From DATJCV01 sp963707665 (GTDB lineage: Bacteria; Pseudomonadota; Gammaproteobacteria; Burkholderiales; Burkholderiaceae_D), in contig CAVPQU010000008.1 in NCBI GenBank assembly GCA_963707665.1, positions 1 through 36,020 on the forward strand: a stretch of DNA of 36,020 nucleotides, given 5' to 3'. Shown here one piece after another: positions 6,708 through 14,332 of the stretch (positions within the stretch are counted from its first letter, which is position 1; each line of letters opens with the position of its first letter). Under the pieces are notes generated by a model. That model made no database searches. It was given only the letters and a program-made list of their open reading frames with translations, and was not told where the DNA came from. The position numbers were made by a program, and so were the translations under genes.

Positions 6708-7178
6708 CTATAGCTTCCGCTTCTCAAGGTGGCATCGATAAGGCTCACCACCATGCATTGTGATGAAGTAGCTAACGGCCTCACCGGATAATCGGTTGAT
6801 CTTTACGCGTTGCATTGGTGCCCAGTTGCTGTTACGTGACCATTCAATGGTGTACTCAATGAGATCGTTGGTGACTACTGGCTTAACCACGCGAAAGGAC
6901 GTTGAATCTCGCCCCTGAGATTCGCCGTCTACATCAACGATGACTAGCCCTGTCCAAGCAATGCGTCCTCCGTTTGGCACACAGTTTTGCCCTGAATACT
7001 GGGGCCACCCTTTTACATCGAAGCACAGCGTGCCTTTCTCAGAAAGATATGGCGCAGGCCAGATAGAGGCGATTTGATTTCCATCCTTTAATGTCGGATC
7101 GCACACGATGCGAGATTGAGCTTGCACAAACGCCGTGGTGAGTCCAAGAGTCAGAGCGATTCCACAGAATAGCTTCAT
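6708..7178 (-). CDS. Secreted protein of unknown function, 156 aa (cassette gene)
   Basis: The start at 7178 gives a clean signal peptide (MKLFCGIALTLGLTTAFVQA, cleavage after AQA) and has an AAAGGAAAT ribosome site; the longer frame from 7217 begins inside the upstream attC. The mature protein has four Cys in two likely disulfides (IVCDPTLKDG, GTLCFDVKG, QNCVPNGG, PYRCHLEK). Its Trp/Tyr-rich beta pattern (FRVVKPVVTNDLIEYTIEWS ... MQRVKINRLSGEAVSYFITM) has the look of a small periplasmic beta-barrel or sandwich. The family is not recognised. It is a complete cassette with attC 6621-6680. Confidence 0.7.
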   Translation of the reverse strand: MKLFCGIALTLGLTTAFVQAQSRIVCDPTLKDGNQIASIWPAPYLSEKGTLCFDVKGWPQYSGQNCVPNGGRIAWTGLVIVDVDGESQGRDSTSFRVVKPVVTNDLIEYTIEWSRNSNWAPMQRVKINRLSGEAVSYFITMHGGEPYRCHLEKRKL

Positions 7179-7201
7179 GTATTTCCTTTGCAGCATGAAA
7201 G

Positions 7202-7270
7202 GCCTAACGTTTGACATGAGAGGCGCTGACCGGCTTGCTGGACAACGTCCTCTCGATGGAAGGGTTAGAC
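7202..7270 (-). other. attC site of cassette 7204-7926
   Basis: GCCTAAC at 7202-7208 and GTTAGAC at 7264-7270, 69 bp. The reading frame of the upstream gene runs almost completely through it. Confidence 0.85.
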
Positions 7271-7926
7271 GTCACGCATCTGTTGCATGAGAACGGAGCT
7301 TCAGTCTTGGTTTTCTTTACTGCCACACGCACCTCTTTGTATAGTGGCTCCCATTCAGGACGTACTTGTTCGTAGTAATTGCCACGCGTCTGAATATCAG
7401 GTATCTGCATGGCTCGTGCCGCCACATTCACGATCCAGGCGTATGCTCTGTGCTCAGCATTTTCAAGCGACGTGCTCACCTGCGCTAGTTCGGGAAAGTA
7501 CAGCGCGGAAAGCATAGATACGCGGTCTGTCGGCGATCGCCCGCCGCAAGCTTTCTCCCCAGGGAAGAACCAAGCCGACCTCTGCTCATCAAGCCATGCC
7601 TCAAGTGAAAGACTGACTTCCACCAGTTCTTCAAGCTTGATTCGCCTGATAGTTTTCCACTCTCGAGCTGCCCAGTCTGCGTGTGAGACCGCTGCGCGGA
7701 CCTGCTCAGCCACTTCAGTTGTACTCTTGAGTTGACGGAGAATTTCTTGCAGGTCCGCGTTCGTTGCGAGCAACTCTCCGCGCTTCTCAAAGTACCGCCT
7801 GAGTAGGGCGTTTGCGCAAATCGCCAACAAGGCTAGCGCCAGGAGAACGACGTAGAGCCGCCAGTTCTGTAGGAGCGACTGTTGCACGACCTGATTAGCA
7901 ACTTCTCGGATGAGCGATTCATTCAT
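7204..7926 (-). CDS. Membrane-anchored coiled-coil protein with attC-encoded tail
   Basis: 240 residues. One transmembrane helix (about 24-43, LYVVLLALALLAICANALL) follows a short N-terminus. A charged helical region comes next (KRGELLATNADLQEILRQLK STTEVAEQVRAAV), probably a coiled coil, and then a mostly helical cytoplasmic domain (EWKTIRRIKLEELVEVSLSL; YFPELAQVSTSLENAEHRAY). The last ~22 residues (TSNPSIERTLSSKPVSASHV) are translated from the attC, and the stop lies in its core. The family is unknown; the layout resembles cassette-borne anchored proteins that may sense or scaffold. It is the first cassette after attI-like site 3. Confidence 0.7.
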   Translation of the reverse strand: MNESLIREVANQVVQQSLLQNWRLYVVLLALALLAICANALLRRYFEKRGELLATNADLQEILRQLKSTTEVAEQVRAAVSHADWAAREWKTIRRIKLEELVEVSLSLEAWLDEQRSAWFFPGEKACGGRSPTDRVSMLSALYFPELAQVSTSLENAEHRAYAWIVNVAARAMQIPDIQTRGNYYEQVRPEWEPLYKEVRVAVKKTKTEAPFSCNRCVTSNPSIERTLSSKPVSASHVKR

Positions 7927-7931
7927 TTGAC

Positions 7932-8042
7932 GTCTAACTTGTTATAAATCGCAAAATAGCAGATTAACATGGCGGGCTGTCGTTTGACACGGGGCCGGCG
8001 ATCTGCAACGGACTGCGCCAACGGTAGCTTTCAGCTGTTTTG
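7932..8042 (-). other. attI-like site 3 and integrase leader remnant
   Basis: GTCTAAC core (7932-7938), then TTGTTATAAATCGCAAAAT as at 5446 and 13183. After this the sequence diverges but keeps the layout: a LexA-type box at 8043, an intI-like start (aacaagatcgacaaac, about 8063) and a GGCCGCTTTTGGCC tail at 8160-8173. No integrase coding sequence remains between them. The 7927-8222 stretch has no gene. Confidence 0.7.
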
Positions 8043-8058
8043 CTGTCCAAAAACACAG
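8043..8058. promoter_or_regulatory. LexA-type box
   Basis: CTGTCCAAAAACACAG fits CTG-N10-CAG. It sits at the same position relative to the attI-like core and intI-like start as the box at 13288. Confidence 0.55.
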
Positions 8059-8222
8059 GTTTAACAAGATCGACAAACAACGCTGGCGCTAGAAAGCGCG
8101 ATGACTGTTCAAGATGCGCACTTGCGCGTGAACGTCTGCTTTAGGGGAGCACGCCCGCCGGCCGCTTTTGGCCGGAAGCGGTCATTCTCCAACGTCAGAT
8201 ACCGGCCAGAAGCCGACAGTAC

Positions 8223-9161
8223 TTAGACCCACAATCGATACATCCAGAAAGACTCGTCTTCAATAAACCGATTTGCAAACTCGCTCGGTGTGAATCCGGT
8301 AATCCGCTTAGTCACGCGGATCATGTGTGCCTGATCGGAAAATCCTTCCTCGTGCGCTAGCTCAGCCCAATCGAAGGGCTGTCCTGCCTCGTACCGATCT
8401 CGCGCGGCGAAGAAAATACCCTCCGTTTTGACCAGCGACTGCCACTCGCGCAGCGATCTGCCGCTGAAGGACTTAAGACGGCGTTCGACATGCCGTGGGC
8501 TATGTATGCGCTGCCACTGTTGCGCTTGCCACGCAAGCCGTTCCACCCAGTGCCGTCCCAGTTGTCGCAAGGAAGCCTGCATTGAGGCGCGGCCATGCAG
8601 GCTTTGCCAGCGACGCGCCAAATGACTTTCCCACACAGGGAGCAAGTCTGCATCATCGCTGGCGAGCAAGGCGTTCCATAGCGGCTTCCATTGGTTGCCC
8701 AATACCTGATCGGCTGGCACGACGCGATCCTGGATGGCGGCAGGGTCGAGTTCAAACAATGTCTGGACGGCGTCGGCAGTAAAACATGCCATGTAACCGC
8801 GCCCGGTTGTTTGTGCCCAGCTGACGGACGGGCGCAACTGGCTGCCGGAGATGACGACTTGCGCGCCAAATGGGTGCCAGCAGTGGAGGCCGTTTTCGCC
8901 ATCCTTTATCGAGCCGGCACCCATGCCGTGAAACCACGAAATCGTCACCAAAGGGGTGGCTGGAAAGTGCGACAGTCGCTGGGCACTGCTTAATGCAAGT
9001 TCACTTGTATCCCGGCCAATCAATGCGACCATCGCACCCTGCAACGATGCCGGCGCCAACCGCAACCAGTCGCCTGGAGAATTTTCTGAGGCATGAACCC
9101 GCGGCGCCCGTTGAAGGGGATGGGGGCAAGGAGGCTGAAGATCTGGCTGTGGACGAATCAT
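8223..9161 (-). CDS. AraC-family transcriptional regulator
   Basis: About 312 residues. The C-terminal part has the two-helix AraC DNA-binding domain: first helix-turn-helix around SPRHVERRLKSFSGRSLREW, second around WAELAHEEGFSDQAHMIRVT, ending in the family tail ITGFTPSEFANRF. The N-terminal ~200 residues form an effector domain without recognisable motifs (GMGAGSIKDGENGLHCWHPF). I chose the ATG at 9161; an upstream TTG would add six residues, and neither has a clear ribosome site. It lies between integron units, is not followed by an attC, and is divergent from the glycosyltransferase at 9549, its plausible target. Confidence 0.82.
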   Translation of the reverse strand: MIRPQPDLQPPCPHPLQRAPRVHASENSPGDWLRLAPASLQGAMVALIGRDTSELALSSAQRLSHFPATPLVTISWFHGMGAGSIKDGENGLHCWHPFGAQVVISGSQLRPSVSWAQTTGRGYMACFTADAVQTLFELDPAAIQDRVVPADQVLGNQWKPLWNALLASDDADLLPVWESHLARRWQSLHGRASMQASLRQLGRHWVERLAWQAQQWQRIHSPRHVERRLKSFSGRSLREWQSLVKTEGIFFAARDRYEAGQPFDWAELAHEEGFSDQAHMIRVTKRITGFTPSEFANRFIEDESFWMYRLWV

Positions 9162-9179
9162 GGCTAGCCAGTATAGCAA

Positions 9180-9548
9180 GCAAATAATGTCAAATTGCCA
9201 TGTCGCTTTCGTTCAAGACGTTGTCTTGCGCATGGAAGACACTGCGCGGTATGAAACCCACGACCACTTCCCGCTGCCCGTATCACGCCGACACGAATGG
9301 CGTGCCTTCATCTCCTGCCGACCATGCTTTCGGCATCTGGCCTTCTAGCCCGCCTCCTGGGATCACCGGTTGGGCGGGTTTGCTTGCGGCAGCCATGCTC
9401 GCGTTCGCCGGCATGCATGCGTAGTGGCTCGCCATTGCCGCGATGCCCCCAACATCTCCATCGAGCAGGCAGGCGCCGACAAGGCTGGGCCTTCCGCCCA
9501 TCAAGGGCATGGGGCACCCTTTAACGATGTTCGTCACAGGAACTTCTC
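9180..9548. other. Divergent intergenic region, no supported gene
   Basis: Spacer between the AraC gene and the glycosyltransferase. Short frames on both strands (such as 9200-9424) have no ribosome sites or recognisable sequence. A CAGGAACTTCTC sequence precedes the glycosyltransferase start. The regulator's operator would be expected here, but I see no clear repeat. Confidence 0.5.
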
Positions 9549-10853
9549 ATGAGAGTATTAATTTCCGCGGCCGGCAGTCACGGCGATGTCCTGCCATTTA
9601 TTGCGCTTGCCCGGGAAGTCGCCGCTCGGGGGCACGAGGTCATCTTGTATGCGAATCCGGCCTTCCGCTCGTATGCAAACGATGTGTCGATCCCTTTTGT
9701 TCCCATCAGCACGATCGATGCATACAAAACGCTCTTTCGAGAAACGGCCGACAGCGACTCCACCCAAGCCTTCAAGCGCGTGGGAAAGGAACTAGCGGAG
9801 ATCTGCCCCGCGTACTTTCGTGCCATGAAAGCCGATGTTCTTCCGGGCAGAACAATCACCATCGGCAACTCTCTGCTGTTTGCTTCGCGCTTGCTGCGGG
9901 AAACCGACGGCGTCCCTTGCGCAACGGTGCATCTTGCACCATCCGTGTTCCAGTCGAACTTCAGTCCTGCTCGACTTGCCCCCACCTGGATCACTGCACG
10001 CACACCGGCCCTGATGAAGCGCTTTGCCTGGTGGATGCTCGACACGATGTTCTACGAACCTCTTATGACGGCGCCGTTGAACCGCTTTCGCGCCGAGCTA
10101 GGCTTGCCCCGGGTGGCGCGCATATTCCGGTCATGGATTCATGAGGCGGATTGCGTGGTCGGCATGTTCCCCGGTTGGTTCGCCGAGCCGCAGGACGATT
10201 GGCCCAAACATGTGGTCTTGGCTGGCTTCCCACTCTATGATCATGGTGAAGCGGCTCCGCTGCCACAGGGTCTCAGGGAATTCATCGAGTCAGGGCCGCC
10301 ACCTGTAGGTTTCTCAGCAGGCACTGCTACGGCCACCGCTCACCGGTTTTACACGGCATCGATCGCGGCTTGCCAGGAAGCCGGGCTAAGGGGAGTTCTC
10401 CTGTCGCCTTTCCCGGAGCAGATCCCGATCTCGCTACCTGAAGGCATCCTACACGTAAGCTATGCCCCGTATAGTGCGCTGCTGCCCAAATTGGCGGCAT
10501 TTGTCCATCATGGCGGCATCGGGTCCACCAGCCAGGCTCTACGGGCGGGCGTGCCCCAGCTCATCCGTCCCACAGCGTATGACCAGTTTGACAACGCTGC
10601 CCGAGCGGTCCGCCTAGGCGTCGCGAAAGAGGTATTGCCGAAGCACTATAGAAGGCGAGCCGTTGCTACTGCACTGAAGGAGTTAGCCGCTGATGCATCG
10701 ATACGCCTGCGGTGTCAGGACGTTGCAACGCGCCTTGCCAATTGTAATTCCATCACCGCTGCCTGCGACTCGATTTTGGACCGTCTAGGACAAATGATGC
10801 CCAAGCCATCGATGAAAGCCGACAGTGTCGCTGCTGTTTATCTTGGTCGTTAA
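9549..10853 (+). CDS. RhlB-like glycosyltransferase (GT1 family)
   Basis: 434-residue GT-B glycosyltransferase similar to RhlB, which adds dTDP-rhamnose to a hydroxyalkanoate lipid in rhamnolipid synthesis. Visible signatures: N-terminal GSHGDVLPFIALAREVAARG; mid-region FRSWIHEADCVVGMFPGWFA and DDWPKHVVLAGFPLYD, as in RhlB; and the donor-binding segment YAPYSALLPKLAAFVHHGGI GSTSQALRAGVPQLIRP followed by DQFDNA. All of this is conserved family architecture, so the enzyme should be functional. No rhlA acyltransferase or dTDP-rhamnose genes are nearby, so the acceptor is open. It is the only long plus-strand gene in the integron region and lacks an attC, which argues against a normal cassette. 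Confidence 0.88.
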   Translation: MRVLISAAGSHGDVLPFIALAREVAARGHEVILYANPAFRSYANDVSIPFVPISTIDAYKTLFRETADSDSTQAFKRVGKELAEICPAYFRAMKADVLPGRTITIGNSLLFASRLLRETDGVPCATVHLAPSVFQSNFSPARLAPTWITARTPALMKRFAWWMLDTMFYEPLMTAPLNRFRAELGLPRVARIFRSWIHEADCVVGMFPGWFAEPQDDWPKHVVLAGFPLYDHGEAAPLPQGLREFIESGPPPVGFSAGTATATAHRFYTASIAACQEAGLRGVLLSPFPEQIPISLPEGILHVSYAPYSALLPKLAAFVHHGGIGSTSQALRAGVPQLIRPTAYDQFDNAARAVRLGVAKEVLPKHYRRRAVATALKELAADASIRLRCQDVATRLANCNSITAACDSILDRLGQMMPKPSMKADSVAAVYLGR

Positions 10854-10932
10854 TTCTCGATGAGCATTCGCTTTTCGGCGTGTCGGATGTCTCTTTTGGG
10901 TCGATTGCAGCCACTTGTAAATGACCGTTTTC

Positions 10933-10980
10933 GACCCAATGCGGTCTGTCGAGAAGGTGGAAAGCGGACGTTCGCAGTCG
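10933..10980 (-). repeat. 48-bp array-end repeat, copy 3
   Basis: Identical to 3101-3148 and 5814-5861. It ends at the core of the last attC of the right-hand sub-array. Confidence 0.9.
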
Positions 10981-11042
10981 CTTAATGTTGGAGTTGACCG
11001 GCGCAATGCTGCTGCGTGTCCGCATCGAACGACCTGTTAGAC
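10980..11042 (-). other. attC site of cassette 11052-11348
   Basis: GCTTAAT (10980-10986, last base mutated from AAC) and GTTAGAC (11036-11042), 63 bp. The altered crossover core may make this site recombination-poor. Confidence 0.75.
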
Positions 11043-11051
11043 AGCATGGCT

Positions 11052-11348
11052 TCAGCTTCGCGAGTACGTCGATCCAACGGGATACCGTTGCTTCGCAGCA
11101 TTGGAGGCTGCCTCGACCCCCTCCGGATCAACGACCTCCGCCACCAGGTATTCGAGATAGCCAGTGGTGCACTCGGCGGCCCACGCTAACGACCGCTTTC
11201 CGACCTCTTCGCGGACGTTCAGGCACGGCACGACCGCGATAATCCGCGAAACCTGCGCGTTGCAGCCCTGCGGACAGCAGACCATCAGAACGCTTGGCGT
11301 ATTCGGAAGCTTATCCGCGGCAACTGGAACGAAGTCCCCGTGTAACAT
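11052..11348 (-). CDS. Small protein of unknown function, 98 aa (cassette gene)
   Basis: 98 residues, soluble by appearance (MLHGDFVPVAADKLPNTPSV ... AKQRYPVGSTYSRS). A CCPQGC motif at about 24-29 and two further Cys (VVPCLN, AECTTG) suggest metal binding or a disulfide. Two hydrophobic stretches are too short for membrane helices. A GGGAGAACT ribosome site stands before the ATG. I do not recognise the family. Cassette borders are clear: attC 10980-11042 downstream and core 11377 upstream. Confidence 0.6.
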   Translation of the reverse strand: MLHGDFVPVAADKLPNTPSVLMVCCPQGCNAQVSRIIAVVPCLNVREEVGKRSLAWAAECTTGYLEYLVAEVVDPEGVEAASNAAKQRYPVGSTYSRS

Positions 11349-11376
11349 TGCTAGTTCTCCCTTGGGGTTGCGTGCT

Positions 11377-11433
11377 GTCTAACGTCGGAATTGAGCAGCG
11401 CCGTTAGGCGTCGGCTCCAATGGCTGGTTAGAT
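11377..11433 (-). other. attC site of the SnoaL-like cassette
   Basis: GTCTAAC at 11377-11383 and GTTAGAT at 11427-11433, 57 bp. The TAA stop of the restored SnoaL frame lies in this core. Confidence 0.85.
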
Positions 11434-11827
11434 GCCATCGATTGCACCCCTCTGCTCGACCCACTGAGCGCGCCAAGCAGGAGCGTCGAAGGGATCGGCA
11501 AAGTATTCGAGTCTCGCGCGACACCTTTCCGTCCCGGAACTCCATGATACTCACGGTATAGGCGTTCTTGCCCTCGTAGGTATCAAGACATCCGGTAACC
11601 CAGATCTTGTTCTGCCCAACCATTCGCCGGACCGCAAACCCCGATGGTTTACCAGGGTGATGACTACGAAGCGCTTGCAGGTTACGCTGACGGTGGATCA
11701 CCTCGCCAGACTGTGGATACTCGCACACAGTATCGTCGTGATAAATTTCGTGCTCGGCAACTTGATCACCCGCCGCAGATGCAGCCCAATGTCGATCAAT
11801 GGCCAACCTAATGTTCTGCTTTTCCAT
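11428..11827 (-). pseudogene. SnoaL/NTF2-like protein, frameshifted (cassette gene)
   Basis: NTF2-fold protein of the SnoaL type (MEKQNIRLAIDRHWAASAAG; HEIYHDDTVCEYPQSGEVI; IMEFRDGKVSRET). The frame breaks after RETR near 11507. One extra base restores a typical SnoaL ending, YFADPFDAPAWRAQWVEQRG, with a stop at 11428-11430 inside the attC. Without correction the frame reads through the attC to 11351. Restored length is about 132 residues, normal for the family. SnoaL-like proteins include cyclases, isomerases and many of unknown role. The indel may be a sequence error. Confidence 0.75.
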
Positions 11828-11878
11828 TATGGGCCCCCATTTGAATCCGCGTGCTTAACGCACCAGCGCTTAATAGGC

Positions 11879-11965
11879 ATCTAACGCCGAATTAACCAGC
11901 GCGCAGCAGATGCCGCCGAGCGGCAAGCACTTTGCTGCGTGTCTGGGTTGAGTGACGAGTTATAC
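11879..11965 (-). other. attC site of cassette 11970-12338
   Basis: ATCTAAC at 11879-11885 and GTTATAC at 11959-11965, 87 bp, with a GCAGCA / TGCTGC inner palindrome. Confidence 0.8.
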
Positions 11966-11969
11966 GTTT

Positions 11970-12338
11970 TCATCTTTGGCATCTGAACTCCACTTTGTTC
12001 CAACTACCACCACTATCCAGGCAAGCGTCCGAGACCAAGAACTCGCGCGCAACCGGAACGATAAGAAGTACAACCGCCATGCCAAGAAGACAAATGCCGA
12101 CCTTACTTAACTTCGGCAACTTTGGCACTGCAAGAAAAACTGCGGCGCCAACAGAGAACAGCGCAAAGGCAATACAAAGATGCCAAATTCCACGCTGAAT
12201 CCACGACTCAGGAAAATCATTCGGCGGGCCGCCAGCGACCCAAAAACTAAATGCTGCGCTGTTAAAATAAAGCAACCCCATAACGATAAAACCGGCCAGC
12301 ACAAGCCATCGAATTGCCGAGCGTAGCACTCCAGTCAC
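11970..12338 (-). CDS. Three-helix membrane protein with Cys-containing tail (cassette gene)
   Basis: 122 residues. Transmembrane helices at about 10-28 (WLVLAGFIVMGLLYFNSAA), 50-70 (GIWHLCIAFALFSVGAAVFL) and 78-97 (VGICLLGMAVVLLIVPVAR). The tail DACLDSGGSWNKVEFRCQR holds two Cys that could form a disulfide outside the membrane. I recall this CLDxGG-type tail from other cassette-encoded small membrane proteins, but no function is known to me. The gene has clear cassette borders. Confidence 0.65.
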   Translation of the reverse strand: MTGVLRSAIRWLVLAGFIVMGLLYFNSAAFSFWVAGGPPNDFPESWIQRGIWHLCIAFALFSVGAAVFLAVPKLPKLSKVGICLLGMAVVLLIVPVAREFLVSDACLDSGGSWNKVEFRCQR

Positions 12339-12353
12339 TATCGCTCCCTTTAC

Positions 12354-12413
12354 GTATAACGTTTTAATTAAGGGGCCGGCATTAGCCGGTCCCGCTTGAA
12401 TGAAGTGTTATGC
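12354..12413 (-). other. attC site of the two-helix membrane cassette (intact copy)
   Basis: GTATAAC (12354-12360, one base off consensus) and GTTATGC (12407-12413), 60 bp. It is nearly identical to 4618-4677 inside but differs in both cores. Confidence 0.8.
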
Positions 12414-12417
12414 GCTT

Positions 12418-12669
12418 TTATTGGTGCTTTCCCCATCGCCAGTGCGGCGGCTCGCCTGTGCACCAGCAGACAATGGTGAGCAAAACTGACAAGCCGCCTA
12501 CCCCGAGCAAGAACTCTGTGCGATTGGAGCTTGGCGGAACAAAGTGTACGAGAAGACCAAGGCAGACTGCATAGACAATGAGAACGAGCCAGCCTTGCCA
12601 AGTAGAAGGAAAGCCCCAACCCCAGCCATATCGTTTGGCGGGGAACCAGTATTTTTTCGTGAGACTCAT
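12418..12669 (-). CDS. Two-helix membrane protein, 83 aa (cassette gene)
   Basis: 83 residues: a Trp-rich start (KKYWFPAKRYGWGWGFPSTW), two transmembrane helices (WLVLIVYAVCLGLLVHFV and FLLGVGGLSVLLTIVCWCTG), and a short tail (EPPHWRWGKHQ). A GGAGGTCATTGC ribosome site precedes the ATG at 12669. I have seen this W-rich small membrane type in integron cassettes, but its role is not known to me. The second copy at 4682-4932 is frameshifted. Confidence 0.75.
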   Translation of the reverse strand: MSLTKKYWFPAKRYGWGWGFPSTWQGWLVLIVYAVCLGLLVHFVPPSSNRTEFLLGVGGLSVLLTIVCWCTGEPPHWRWGKHQ

Positions 12670-12693
12670 GCAATGACCTCCGAAATTTCTAGT

Positions 12694-12780
12694 GTCTAAC
12701 GCTGCGCTAACAGGCGAGCAACATGTGCCGCGAAGCGCTCATTCTTACGTTGCTTGTCCTGGTTCAGCAACGAGTTAAGC
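12694..12780 (-). other. attC site of the 128-aa membrane cassette (copy 2)
   Basis: GTCTAAC at 12694-12700 and GTTAAGC at 12774-12780, 87 bp, near copy of 4957-5043. Confidence 0.85.
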
Positions 12781-12783
12781 ACT

Positions 12784-13170
12784 TTACGCAATTGATGTAA
12801 CTCCCCACGCAAACGTGAAAGAAATTGCCACATAGATTAAGCCAACAAGTGCGGTGCCAAAAGCTTGGGACGCCGCATCTCGAACCTTTTGCACTCTATC
12901 CGTTCCAGCAGTTTCAAGAATGCGTGACTGCTGGCGAGCGACAATTAAGGCAGGTAGATAGCAAAATGCCGCAATAACGAACGCCAATGGAAATGGCATT
13001 AGAAGAGTCGCAAAGAAAAGCACTAACGGACCGAGCGGAAAAAGAAGCGCTAACAAAGCCACCACTTGGGATTGTTTGAATTCAGCAAGGATATTTGCCT
13101 CCTGGCGTACCATCCGAATTGTGCGGTATGCCATTACCCCGAAAAATATCAATAGTGCGATATCGAACAT
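12784..13170 (-). CDS. Polytopic membrane protein, 128 aa (first cassette, copy 2)
   Basis: Near-identical twin of 5047-5433: about four transmembrane helices, with a basic loop (RQQSRILETAGTDRVQK) between the third and fourth. It is the first cassette after attI-like site 1, six bases from the GTTTAAC core, so it is the position most exposed to the integron promoter. The function is unknown. Both copies keep an open frame, while the next cassette is broken in one copy. Confidence 0.75.
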   Translation of the reverse strand: MFDIALLIFFGVMAYRTIRMVRQEANILAEFKQSQVVALLALLFPLGPLVLFFATLLMPFPLAFVIAAFCYLPALIVARQQSRILETAGTDRVQKVRDAASQAFGTALVGLIYVAISFTFAWGVTSIA

Positions 13171-13175
13171 GATAT

Positions 13176-13255
13176 GTTTAACTTGTTATAAATCGCAAAA
13201 TGGCAATTTAACATGGGACGTTGCGATTGAACACCAAGTCTGGAGACGGCTGCCA
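13176..13255 (-). other. attI-like site 1
   Basis: GTTTAAC core (13176-13182) followed by TTGTTATAAATCGCAAAATG. On the minus strand AACAAGTTAAAC matches the layout of known attI cores. It lies between the first cassette and the divergent intI pseudogene, the standard integron arrangement. Confidence 0.85.
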
Positions 13256-13287
13256 GCCGCTGGAGAACAGGTGCTGCCGTCCATGTA

Positions 13288-13303
13288 CTGTATTTATGTA
13301 CAG
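13288..13303. promoter_or_regulatory. LexA box of the integrase gene
   Basis: CTGTATTTATGTACAG is a near-perfect CTG-N10-CAG SOS box. SOS control of intI through LexA is established for class 1 and Vibrio integrons. The candidate ATG of intI (13296) lies inside the box. Confidence 0.85.
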
Positions 13304-14332
13304 CATTAACAAAACCGACAAACCACGCAAGCCGCGTCCTGAACTCCACGCGATTGTTGGACCAACTGCGAGAGCGCCTGCGGTACCTGCATGACCGCCT
13401 GCGTACGGAGCAGAATGACGTGTATGGGGCGCGTTGGTTCATCCGCTGGCATGGGTACGCCATCCCAAGGACATGGGTGGCAAGGAAGTCGAAGCCTTGC
13501 TGTCGATGCTGGCCAATGAACGGAAAGTCGCCCCTTCCACCCACCGCCAGGCACTCAGCGCGCTGCTGTTTCTTTACAAAGAAGTGCTGGATATGGACTT
13601 GCCGTGGATGCAGGAGAGTCGGCGACCTACCCCGACCAAACGTATCCCGGTCGTTCTGACGGCAGAAGAAGTGAGCCAAGTATTGGTTTGAATGAAGGGC
13701 GTCACAGGCTGATTGGCGCGCCTGATTTACGGCACTGGCATGCGACTGCGTGAAGCGTGGTCTTTGCGTATCAAGGATGTGGATTTTGGTCGGCACATCA
13801 TCATCGTCCGGGAGGGAAACGGCGGCAAGGACCGTGCGGTCATGCTGCCGGAATCTTTAACCGTAGCGCTACGTGAGCCAATTGCCTATTCTCGGGCGCT
13901 TGGGAATCGGATCGCCAGGCGCAGCTTCCGGGCGTCTATCTACCCTTTGCGCTGGAAGCCAAGTACCCGCGCGCTGGCCAGTCATGGACATGGCAATGGG
14001 TCTTTCCTTCCCCAACCTTGTCCACCGATCCGCAAACCAACATCCGGCGTCGGCATTTTCTCTTTCCTGAACGGTTGCAACGCGCCTTGAAGGTCGCCGT
14101 GGCTCAGGCTGGTATCGCCAAACAGGTCAGCGTTCATACCTTGCGCCATAGCGTTGCGACCCCTGTGCTTCAGCGAGGCATGGACATTCGGACGGTTCAG
14201 GAGTTGCTTGGGCATAGCGATGTGAGTACAACCATGATCTATACCCATGTCCTGAAGATCGCAGCGGGAACGACGCCTAGCCCATTGGATTCCCTTGGCC
14301 TTGCGAATGACCGCTTTGGGGCAACGATTTGA
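13296..14332 (+). pseudogene. intI: Integron integrase (tyrosine recombinase), multiply frameshifted
   Basis: Integron-type tyrosine recombinase. In order across frames: MYSINKTDKPRKPRPE leader; LDQLRERLRYLHDRLRTEQ (SAM-like N domain); VEALLSMLANERKVAPSTHR and ALLFLYKEVLDMDLPW; LIYGTGMRLREAWSLRIKDV with the first catalytic Arg; IIIVREGNGGKDRAVMLPES; an integrase-specific insert (KYPRAGQSWTWQWVFPS ... DPQTNIRRRHF); HTLRHSVAT (HxxR); LGHSDVSTTMIYTH (His, nucleophile Tyr). The frame changes near 13353, about 13430, 13685-13712 (two compensating shifts with in-frame TGA) and about 13880-13930. All catalytic residues are still encoded, so decay is recent or partly sequence error. It is divergent from the cassettes, as expected. 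Confidence 0.93.

Noticed and set aside
9200..9424. 75-codon plus-strand ORF before the glycosyltransferase
   Set aside because: No ribosome site, no conserved features, and a competing frame on the other strand of similar length.
3000..13300. CRISPR array
   Set aside because: The repeated palindromes differ in length and sequence, are spaced by whole genes and end in RYYYAAC/GTTRRRY cores, so they are attC sites.
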